Position numbers and translations under genes: made by a program
Shown: positions 36,301 through 46,200 of the stretch, one piece after another
Layout of the letters: every line of letters begins with the position of its first letter
How positions within the stretch are numbered: position 1 is the stretch's first letter
The notes under the pieces: model-generated
What the model saw: only the letters and a program-made list of their open reading frames with translations
Told to the model about the DNA's origin: nothing
Database searches by the model: none
Assembly: GCF_000006565.2 (NCBI RefSeq)
Contig: NC_031476.1
Span: forward strand, 6,666,400 to 6,730,399
Direction of reading: 5' to 3'
DNA length: 64,000 bases
From: Toxoplasma gondii ME49
Lineage: Eukaryota; Apicomplexa; Conoidasida; Eucoccidiorida; Sarcocystidae

Positions 36301-39005
36301 TCAAGCAACCACACAAGCGCAATTTCGGGAACCTAAAACAATGGCGGAAGAAGCGAGGAGTTTCCAGAGAGGGGCGCGAACCCCGTAGGCAAACACATGC
36401 AGACGGCCCCGCTGAAAAAGACAAAAGACCCCAAAAACAACTGGAAACGAAGGACGCGGACGAAGGAGAGCAGGAGAAAACGCGCGACAACACTGTCGAA
36501 AAACAGCAAGACGAAGCCTCAACTTTGTGTAGCAGCAGAGAGGAAGACGACGAAGACAGCCGGGTTGCAGGCACTTGGAAGAAGCGTACTCTCGGGCGTC
36601 TTTTGACGTGAGGCGTCTATACCGAGTGCGAAGCGGAACAGTGGAGACATGCAGATTTTTCATTTACAGACAATGTGTGCATTCAATACTTCTGAATAGA
36701 AACGCAAACACCTGCTGGGTTTGGAACCTCTGGGGGGTCACTGTTTGCCCGGTCATGATTCACAACTGTGGAAGTCCATTCGGCATGAATGCAACGCCTT
36801 ACCTATCTGGACGCAGCATAAACGCGTCGAGAGAAAACTCGGTTTATTTGCTCATGGCTGAATCAGCATCCGAGGCAACGCACACAGTGCACGAAGGCAG
36901 CAAGAGTATCTCTCTTCTCGATGTCGTTTCGTAGTCAATGTCGCGGCTTAAATTCGGCCCGTGGTGGCGGAAGATGTGCGTTCCTCTCTGGCATGTACAG
37001 GCGTCCAATGTCGAGGCAGCGTAAGGCAGTTGTGCTCTCTGTTGCTTTGTGTCTTCCTGTGTTCTGTGCTTCGTGCAGCAATCCACTCTACGTCTGTCTC
37101 ACACTGGCGCTCTCGTCCTTGTTCTTCGAGGTGACGGCCATCCAGTTCTGGGCAACGAGGTACTTTGACGAAGAACTGCATGTGAGAAGCTGGAGTGACA
37201 AGAGGCGACCGCATCGGGGCGACGCAGAGAGAGGGGACACTCGACAGACGGGGAAAGGAGACAGGGATGTGTGGGGCAAGAGACCCAGAAAAGGAGGGGA
37301 GACAGAAGTGTAGCAGAGAGAGGAAAGGAAAGGGACTCCGAGGGGAGAACGAGTATGAACAGAAACGGAAGCGGAGTGGGACTCCCGGAAAGACCCGTGA
37401 TCATGGAAACAGCTCTTCCAGGACCGCGAAAAAAGGATATCGAGTTTTTCTCGACAAGAGCGAATCACACAGCACGACGACTCGGGGAGACAGGCGGGCT
37501 CGGTTACTTTTGCAGGTTTCACCAGGGTCCACTAGGGTCCGACACGAAAGACAAGAGAGTAGGAAAACCGTACCAAGCGAAGGGTCTAGGTTTACGTTAA
37601 CTGCTTTTCCTTCTCTTCATGTTCCGCTCTTTGCTTGTCCTTCTTCGTTTGCCCGTTTGCCTTCCAGGCTGACACAGGTACAGTCTTAGTGAGTTTCTCG
37701 GTTACGGCAGCCACCGCGCCTGCAGTGGGAATCCTTGTGGGAGCCGTTCTGATGGACTGGCTGGGGGGGTATCGAGAGACCCCAGAGAAGAGGCGACGCG
37801 CTCTCTTCTGTCTCCTCGGCCTTTCGCTCACATGCGTCCTTCTCGGAGTCTTTGCCGCTTACTGCTCACTGTCCTTCTGGCCCTCTCTCGCCTCCATCTG
37901 GTTTATTCTGTTCTTCGGCGGGGGCATCTTGCCGATTGCCAGTGGCCTGCTCCTCGCCACCGTCGATGAAGAGTTACGAACGAAAGCCTCGGGCGCAGCA
38001 ACGCTCTTCTATACGCTCTTGGGTTACACGGCAGGGACCTTTCTCCCCGGAGTAATCAGCGACTCGATCGGGACAAAGGGAGGAATGCAGGTTCGCAGAT
38101 GTAACGACACAGGAGCGTGCAGTCTTCCGCGCTCCTAGACATGTCTGTTTTATTTATATGAGAGAGAGAAAAGGAAAGAGAGAGAGTGCGATACAAGGGA
38201 ACAGCTGATAGGTACGTGAAGGTATTTGCAGCGGTACAGAATGGTCGATGAACAGAAATAGAGAGAGATCGACGCATACCAGTAGAAGCATAGACAGATG
38301 TGAATATCGAGAGAGACTGATGTAGGCCAGTACAGATACAGGGAGACATGGAGGGGTGCGTTCACGCCGGAAAGCAAGTCTGAAGGCACACGAACTCCGG
38401 GTGCACACCCATTCATGTGAACATACGTAAATATGTACATATATATATACATATATATATATATATATGGAGACATACGTGGATGTATGTGGATGTACAT
38501 TTGCAGCAGTGCAAGGTATTCTGTTCCCAGGGTGGGGGTCCCTACCTATGCCGATGTCTTTCCCTTAAAGTACGGTCAACGTGGTCTAGGTTTACTGCGT
38601 CCAGGAGGAAACGGTTAAGAAGTGGAAAGAGACGTTAGAGAGGGTGGGAAGAAAGGATCTCTGGAACGACAGACCGTCGAAAGTCTCGGGTCCCGAAGCG
38701 ACTCAGGCCAGAAGAAGGGGGAGCCGTCGAGGGAAGAGAACATGGCTTTTTCACGAGCGGTCTCCCTGGTCGCGTTTTCCCTGTTCGTTTTCGCTGTACA
38801 GATGATTCTTCTTTGGTCGCTTTCTGGATTTGCTTTTCTTCTCCTCGCCACCGCCTTTGCCTCCCGGATTCTCAACACCAAAGGAGCAGAGGGTGGCGAA
38901 GAAGTGGAGGCAGGGGAGGAGGCAGAAAAAAACCGGAAATCGCTCGAGGCACGCGGGAGGCCAAGACGCGAAAGGCGGGCGAGAAGAGGGACAGATGGCG
39001 TTTGA
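27331..39005 (+). CDS. MFS transporter (spinster-like) with giant insertions, 6 exons
   Basis: This is a major facilitator superfamily carrier. Exons 27331-29269, 29700-30001, 30531-36607, 37079-37181, 37668-38090 and 38802-39005 join in perfect phase to 3015 residues. A charged leader of about 610 residues precedes helix 1 (MFALLLMIQMTLNIDNG). Exon 2 carries helices 2 to 4 and most of 5 (GALPHIGMLVF, FLSRFLIGFSQTAFVVYAPV); helices 5 and 6 are completed at the start of exon 3. About 2000 mostly low-complexity residues follow before helix 7 (NPLYVCLTLALSSLFFEV). Exon 5 gives helices 8-11 and exon 6 gives helix 12. The order and spacing fit spinster-type carriers. The loop 2-3 signature is degenerate (CLEAVGPQR), but an acidic residue survives after helix 8 (MDWLGG). 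The start is uncertain because no ATG lies between the upstream in-frame stop at 27016 and 27331. The substrate is unknown. The protein is membrane-located; which membrane cannot be told. Confidence 0.8.
29017..29097 (+). repeat. Three tandem 27-bp units encoding DEDENDEE
   Basis: Three consecutive 27-base units encode DEDENDEER, DEDENDEEG and DEDENDEEA. They sit about 20 codons before transporter helix 1, so a strongly acidic patch lies on the cytosolic side next to the membrane. Confidence 0.85.
30742..30830 (+). repeat. Polyglutamate tract just after transporter helix 6
   Basis: A (GAA/GAG)n-rich purine stretch encodes a near-continuous Glu run with Gly and Thr breaks (EEEEEEGEETGEEEEEG). 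It starts the giant helix 6-7 loop and mirrors the acidic repeat before helix 1. Together they put acidic patches on both cytosolic exits of the N-terminal helical bundle. Confidence 0.75.
38430..38468. repeat. (TA)n microsatellite in transporter intron 5
   Basis: A short TA-dinucleotide run with CATA interruptions lies within the proposed intron between exons 5 and 6 of the transporter. Confidence 0.75.
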
Positions 39006-39514
39006 GGCAGGGAACAGGCAAACAGGGAAAGGAGTGGCGGGCCTAATGCGATGGGTTTCTAAACAGGAGAGATATTAAAAGAAAAAGTTTTTCATCGTGG
39101 TCAGTCTGGTGGCGGGGTAACTATGTCGTTCGTGACTTTTTGTCGCCTCGTTCTCCTTCATTTGTTCACTGTCTTTATCTTTCACTGCTGAAAAGCGACG
39201 CTGAAGCTAAAAAAAAACTGTCCGACAGAAATGTGATTCATTCCGTTTCTCGTCGGCCCCAAGTTCCCCCGGCCTCTCTCGTCTGCTTTTCCCCTCGCGC
39301 TGCTTCTGCATCGACGTCTCTGCTCTCTCGATTCTGCTGAACAAAACTACATGCACCCTGTCGCTGTGTGTTGCAACCATTTCTCTTGCTGTCTGTTCTC
39401 TGTGCACCCCACGCCTACTCAGCTCCCCGTCTGTCGTCTCTCCCATCAAGGCGCCGCATCTCGAAAAAGTGCGTCCCTTGCTCACGTTGCGAACACATAC
39501 AAACCCGCATTTAC

Positions 39515-39578
39515 ACACACAAACACAAATACCAATATACATATATATGTATATATATAAATATATATAAATATATGT
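39515..39578. repeat. (CA)n/(TA)n microsatellite
   Basis: CA-rich then TA-rich dinucleotide runs occur downstream of the transporter stop. If the candidate 3' exon is real, the repeat is intronic, like the other AT microsatellites in this window. Confidence 0.75.
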
Positions 39579-39710
39579 TCAGCAGTGTATGTCTTGCCAG
39601 CCGACGCGGTCGCTCTGTAGCCTCTTATTGACCATCTTGCCTCTCCGCTCTGTCACTCCTTCTGCTCTGTGGGTGTCTCCTCTCTGTCTTTCCTGCGCTG
39701 CCTCCCTCAG

Positions 39711-39851
39711 GAGGGACAGCAAAGAAAGGAAATGTACGCGTTTGACAAAGAGACGCAGGAAGCGCTGAAGCGATTTGAGAGCCCTGAAAAGCTAAGTGGC
39801 GAGTGTGGTGGGGAGGAGTCCCGGAGAAACAACGGACCGTCAGTGTTGTGA
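39711..39851 (+). CDS. Candidate alternative last exon of the transporter
   Basis: A strong pyrimidine-rich acceptor (gcctccctcag ending at 39710) opens a frame of 46 codons and a stop. The peptide is hydrophilic and protein-like (EMYAFDKETQEALKRFESPE), as expected for a cytosolic tail after helix 12. A matching phase-0 donor in exon 6 exists only as weak sites (gtggag in the run encoding GGEEVE, or gtttga at the stop), so use of this exon is unproven. It would replace the Arg/Glu-rich end of the 39005 isoform. Confidence 0.35.
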   Translation, partial: EGQQRKEMYAFDKETQEALKRFESPEKLSGECGGEESRRNNGPSVL

Positions 39852-40247
39852 GAGAAAGGAAAAACTAAATAAGTCGAGTCTTAAAATTCTTGAAGGCTCC
39901 CTCTCGGGTGCTCACATTGACACGCGCTTTCGCGCACACTGGCGGAAGTTTCTGCTTTTCGGTGAAGAAAAAGCAGCCTCGCCTTGACACAAACACTCTT
40001 GACCCTACCGTGGAAAAACCTGAAAGCGTCACATCTCGTTTCTGGATCGAAACATGTGAACATGTCTTGATCTTTGTAGAGATAGACGTTGATGACCGTA
40101 AACACATATATGGACACAGAATCGTACGTGTAGCTACATATCAACGTATACAGACGTATGTATATCTCACATTCTTTGTTGTTCTGTGTATGTGAAGCGG
40201 CACTGGCGTCACTGGGATCTGCCGACCACACTCGACGGTTTCTCCTG

Positions 40248-43200
40248 CTATGCGGGACTTCTGCTTCCCTTCTGCAACCCCGGTCGCCTTCTCTTCTCTA
40301 CCGCTGCGCGACTGGCTGAGAGGCCTTCGCGCTTCACTTGGTGGAGAGAAAGGAGATACTGGCCGAGTTTGTGGGCCGCGAACGAGGAGCAGGTGTCTTC
40401 CCATGTCCATTTTTCCTTCTGCTTTAACGCAAACAGATGCAGAAACAAGATGCCAGTCCGACCCCAGAGCAGTCGTTCGTTCTTGCTCAAAACATGCGCC
40501 TCTTGCACGCAAATCGAACGCATCGACTCGTCGCCAAGCGCCCCCAACAGCTGCCAAGGCGGTACCTCTGCCCCAGGCGGAGACTGAGGCACCCCACGAA
40601 GTGAAGAGGGAGCAAGCAGAGGAGACGAAAGAGAAGAGGAAGCCCGCGCAGCGGTGGCCGATGTCATGTGTTCTTTGTTGAGAGATTTCGCTTTGTTTTC
40701 TGTATTCTCATCCTCGTGGCCACTCTCCGTCTCGCTCGTCTCGTCTCCCTCCTGAGACGTCTTCCGCCTTTTCCTCGCACCCTCGTTCTCGTCTGCTTCC
40801 GGATCCTCTGCGCCCTCACCTCCGTCTTTCACAGAAACGTCAGCAGCGCGGGACTCTCCCTGGGGAGAGCTTGGCGCCGTTTCCAGTGCAAGCCGCTCCG
40901 CAGCAGAAGCCAGCGACGCAGAGAACGAAGCGGAGAGACCGTGAAGCGCGCCTGTGAACCACGCATGCGGCCGCCGAGCCACTGACCCATACCCTCCACA
41001 CAACCCGCTTACCTCGCAAGAAGAAGCGAGACAAGCCGAGGGAGGACAAGAAGCCGACGGGAGAGAAGAAGTCGAAGGTGGCGAGACCCCTGGACTAAGG
41101 AGACTCGAGCTCGGGGCAGGTCCGCTGGGGGGCAGATTGTGGCGGAGACGTTTGTTCCGGTTCCGCCGATGTTCGGCAGGGAGGTGGAGGTTAGCGAATC
41201 CCGGGAGGGCGTCGATGAGATCGAAGATCGCGCGGCCGGACGCAGAGACGAACCAGGCGTGGCCGAGAGCCTCTGCAGGCAGGAGACGCTCTGGCGCGTC
41301 GTAAGACAAGAGCGAGGCTAGGATGTTCCAGAAGGCAGGAGAGAACATGGACGACGCGCCAGACGGAACTGCGATTGCCGAGTCGCGTTGGAGACGAGAA
41401 ATCCGTTCTGCGAGGCTGAAATCGCACAGACAACAAACACAGGCAGAAGAAACGTGAGACAGAGACATATACATACAAACACACACACGGGGTCTCTCCC
41501 CTTCTCTTTCTACCGCTCCTGTGTCCTCTGATTCACTTCACGTTTCTCGTTTCTTCCTCTCCACCGGCGCCATTGCCCGCGGCGGTCTCTGTCTCGAGGC
41601 GCTTGCCGACCTTGAAGTTCCCTGGGAGATCCGTCCTCTCCGGGCGCCGTTTTAGTTCCACGGTGGTTCTGCGCGTTGGCTTCGCCTCTCCTTTATTTCT
41701 GCATCTGTCGCGTTTTTCTCAGCATGCGCCTTTCCTCGCTCCTTCCTCTCTCTCTTCTTCCCCGTGACCTGTCCCCTTCTCTCGTTCTTTCCGTTTCTCC
41801 GTTTTTCTGCGTCCCTGCGTCGCCTCACCTGCAGTCGCACGTCAAAGCGGTTTGGCGCGCAATGACCCAGTTCCAAGCCATCTTGTGCAGCTGCCTTTTG
41901 TCCTCTTCGTCGAGTTCTTGGGGCGTTCTGCCGATCCACTGCAGAGCGTGAGCCTCACCCTTCTTCTCGAGCCGTCGATGCTCCTCCTCGTTCCGGATGC
42001 GGAACAGTCCGTGGCCGACGGCCTGACAGACATCTTGAGCAGCTCTCCAGTACGCGCCCAGCTCATCGTGTTTCTCTGCCCACGCCGCGACAAAGGAAGG
42101 GATGGGCGGGAACGTCGAGGCTGCACACGAATCGCCCAGCTCGTCCGCTTTCTCTCCTGGAGGCAAAGCTGCCGCAGGGGCGTCCTTGGAGGACGCGGGC
42201 GAGTTGGCAGAGGGTCCTGGTTCGCGGTCTGCACTCGCGAGCCTTTTCTCCTCAGGCCTGTCGTCTCGAGGCTCTTCGGGTGCGGCTTCGATACTTGGCG
42301 CCTTGGCTCCGCCTTCACGCGAGCGGCACCGGCCACGTCGCTCTCTCGCCGGCAGCTTTCTTCGCCCTGAGTCGCCCCTTTCCGGGGCCTGAGAGACCCC
42401 ACAGGCCTCACTCACGACCGCGCCGGCCTGTCGAGCGGCGCCTCGCGTTCTCGGGACCGTAGGCAGCAGGCGAGCAGGCGATGCTGCGGCCGCCTGGTCA
42501 GCCGTCTCGTTGGTTTTCTTAATCAAGACCTGAGAAGGCGAGGAAGAAGCCTCCGTGGGGGTGTCTGCGTTGGGTTTCTGCTTCTCGTCTTTCTTCCTTT
42601 CTTCTCGAAGACGGAGGAGCAGAAGGCGAGCGCGGCGCTCGGCTTCCTCAAAGTGTCGGCTGCCCGCTGCAGTGCCGCAGAGACAGACTTCCTTTTGCTG
42701 AGGCGCGAGGTCCGAAACTGGCGATCCAGAGCACCGGAGGAAGGACGGCGGACAGCAGCACCCGCCGCCCTTGGCCAGCTCGGCCAAAGTCACTCCAAAG
42801 CTCCAGGCGTCCGCGTGCTTCGTGATGGGGAGATGCAGGAGTTCGGGAGCTGCAGACGCGGGTCTCCTCGTTTCGCGGCCTCCCTCCTGTTTCTCCTCTC
42901 GTTTTCTCCAGGTCAAAGCATTCGCTGACACGGCTACTGCTTCTCTTTCCTTCTTCAGCCTCGCGGGATCTGCAAGCGAACGCCGGGGCTCCGGTGTGGG
43001 TGGATGCCTGACCTCTCCGTTGTCGCTCCGCGCTCCGTCTTCTCTCGCGCCTTTTCCGTGGCCTTCGGCTCTGGTCTCTTTCTTCGCTTCCTTTTCTCCT
43101 TTCTTCTCTCCGTCGTGCTCGTTTCTCCTGTTTTCTTCTGCCTCTGCTCCCGTGCCCTCAGGCTGTCCCTCCATCCCGCGACGCGCGCCTTCCTCAGACT

Positions 43201-46200
43201 CCCTGCGCCTCCTTTTTTTGTCTCCTGCTGCGCCCCTCGCGTCTCGCTGGGCTGTCGCGTCCACCGCGGAGAAAGCTTCAAGGGCCGCCGACGCCCGGGA
43301 GGACGCGGCCCCCGGCGCCACAGGCGCCTTGCGCAGGCCCACAGAGAGCGGCAAGATGCCCTGGCACTTCTTCAACTGTCTGAGCCAGGCGCGCTCGCGC
43401 TGTCGAGCTGTGAGATCTTTCTGCGACGTCGCCGTGGTGACCGCGTGGCGACTGCCTGTGCTGAGGAGCGACGAGTGGCGCAGCGAAGAGCAGGACCGGA
43501 GAGAATGGGGCGCCGATGACGCAGAGGCCGAAGGCGAGGCGGAAGACGCAGGGCGCGACGCCGCAGTGGGTCGACTCGGCCTCGCAGCCTCACCGTCGCG
43601 TCGGAGGATCGAGCATAGGCTGCGCCCCCTTGGGTCCATCGCCCTGCTGTCGCCGGACCGACGCGCTTCCAGGAGGCGCCACCTTCGCTCTAGATCTGGG
43701 GGCGCATCATCCGCCTCCCGCCGGCGCTTGAGGCCCTGCGCCTCTTCGCGGTCCCTCGTGCCTCCGTTTCTGGCTTCTGCCCCCCTCTCGACCTTTCTTC
43801 GCCTCTCGATTCGCTCGCCATCTCCCTCTATCCGGCTCTTCCCTACGGCCTCAGGCTTTGCGCCGGCGTCAGGCAGGCCTCTGTCTCGGCGCGCCTCCTC
43901 GGCGAGGCGCGCCTCGGAGGGGGGCCGCGCCACGCCCGGCGGCAGGTCGCGGAGTCTCCCGAGTTTGTCGAAGCGCAGGGCCTCGGGCGCATTCGTGTAA
44001 GTCGTACCCTGGTTGTAGGTGGTGAGCTGTCGCTGAATCTGCAGGCTCCACTGATGTTTCTTCTCCTCGCGGCCTGCGGACCAGGGCGTCGAGGACGCGA
44101 AGTGCTCCGTAGGGTGCAGGACGAGGGAGGAGCCAAAGTCCGCCAGAACGAGGTGCCATTTGAGCGGGAAGTAGATGTGTTTCTCTTCGCAGAAAACCAA
44201 GACGTTGGAGACCTTGATGTCGACGATGCGCCCCACATCGGCTTCGCAGCAGCACTGCAGAAAGGCTCCGCCACTCAGCAACTGTGCAAACAAAAACTTC
44301 ATTTCGAACTCGGTCAAACCTGGAGCGCCCAAGAGACTCCACAGCGGGGCGTCCACACAAGACGTGACAAGACGCTCACGACTGCCGTCTTCCGTGTCGG
44401 GAGACGTTTCAGAAGAGGGGGCGGGTCCCCCTTCGCTTGCCGGAGAGGCGCCGGAGGCTCGCTGCTTCCGCAGCCACTCCTCCTCCCAGGCGAGAAGGAG
44501 CTTGACCTTGGCGCGACGCACAATCAGACGCTTCAGCATAACCATCAAGTCCCCCCGCGCGCGAGGCATGAGGAGCTGGAATTGTCTTAGCGACGAAGCC
44601 GGCGCCACGGCGTGGAGCGGCGGCCTGACGCTCTTCGCCTCCCGTCTCTCCTCCTTCTTCCTGGGCAACGCTCCCGCCCCGCTTTCTCTCTCGGCTCTCG
44701 CGTCCTCGCCGCGGCCCTCTGCCTCCTTGTCGCCCAACCGTTCGCCCGCCTTCTCGCAGGCTTCTTCGCACGCAGCGGACGCAGGCGCCGGTAGCGCCTT
44801 CCGCGCCGCCGAGGAGCCGAGCCGGCGCGAGGCTGCAGAGGGAGTTACAGCGGCGAAGGCGTTGATGGTTTGAGGCTTGTAGGACCGCGTCGCCAGCGGC
44901 CGCATCACATGTGCGTTGAAGTGACGCATGAAGGCTTCTTCTCGCAGAAACTGGAAAGGCGCAGCCGTCTGCGCCTTGTACTCCTTGATTGCCAGCGGGA
45001 TCCAGCGCGCGGTGGAGCAGAAGCACGCGCGGCGTCCCGCCACAAAGGGGGCCTCCGCCGGGGCGCCGGGAGAAAGGGCACCGTTCGCAGCGGCCTCTTC
45101 AACTGGCGCATCTCGCAAATCCTGCTTGCCTTCTCGCTCTTCCTCCGCTTCACATCGCGCACAGCAGAAGGACGGCTGGATGCTGCGGCGCCACCTGGCC
45201 CGAAAGACGTTGCCGAAAGTCCCGCGGCCGAGTTGAAGCTCGCGCGAGCTCTCGATGAAGCCTATGTGTTCCCACCACTCCGTCACCCAGTCCATCTTCT
45301 TCGCTTCCCTCTTCTTCGCCTCGGCGACCCCACACGCAGGCACAGAGGCCTGCGGCGAAGCCGGCGAAGGCACCGTCGGAGCCACCGGCGCGTCTGGAAG
45401 AGTCGCACCAGTCGCCGCCGGCGTCTCGCGCTTCTCGGCTGCACTGCTGCCTTCCGCCGGAGGCTCTCTCCCGTCCTCGTGCTCCCTCTCTGGAGCCCCT
45501 TGGCCCGGGAGGAAAGGCGAGGAAGAAGCGGAAGTAGGTGAAGACGAAGCTGAGGAAAAAGAGGCAGATGCGGGATGTGACGCACAAGACGGGGGAGCGG
45601 ATATTGAGGCCGCGGGCGCACAGGACGGCGACGGATCAGGGTCGTCGGAAGGACCTCTCGTCACCTTGGGCTCCTCCTTTGCTGTCTCTGTCTCAGTTTT
45701 CGTGTCTTTGCCGTTATCACGGCTTTTGCTTGCTTTTTTTTTCCTCTTGTCTTGTCGCCGCTCGTTTTCATCTTCGGTCTGGACTCGCGGTAGTCGAGTT
45801 TCTCCCGTCTTCTCCTCGGGAGGTTTGTGTGCGAGAGCCTCACCCTCGCACTCCTCAGGCTTCGCTGTAGCCGCCCTTCCTCGCAGGGCCTTCGTCTCGC
45901 TCCGAGTTTTGACTCTCTTTCGAGACTCCACCGACCCCCCCGCGCTCTGTAGGTTCCCATCCACCTCGCTCTTCTCGCATCCCTTCTTCCTTCGCCGCGT
46001 TCTGTGTGTCTTCTCCGGATCCGTAGGACTCGCTATCTCAGTCGCCGCAAGCTTCAGAGCGTCATCCGGCTTCGGGGGTTCTTCTGTCCCCGGATGCTCT
46101 CTGCCCTGATTGCCCGCTGAGCGAGGCGAACGGCGGAGCCGCGTCTGCGGTCGCCTGGCCGTCGTCGCGGTTCGGGGAGAAAGCCGTGCTTCTCTCAAGG

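Larger units (their letters stand above)
39006..40247. other. Convergent intergenic region
   Basis: This gap lies between the transporter stop (plus strand) and the kinase stop (minus strand). It holds the candidate extra exon at 39711-39851 and an AT-rich microsatellite. The remainder should be 3' UTR sequence of both genes. No other coding signal is visible. Confidence 0.5.

Noticed and set aside
38605..38801. Transporter exon starting at the 38604 acceptor
   Set aside because: From this site the frame that joins exon 5 leads to a stop without helix 12. The acceptor at 38801 (gctgtacag) gives the helix directly in phase 0.
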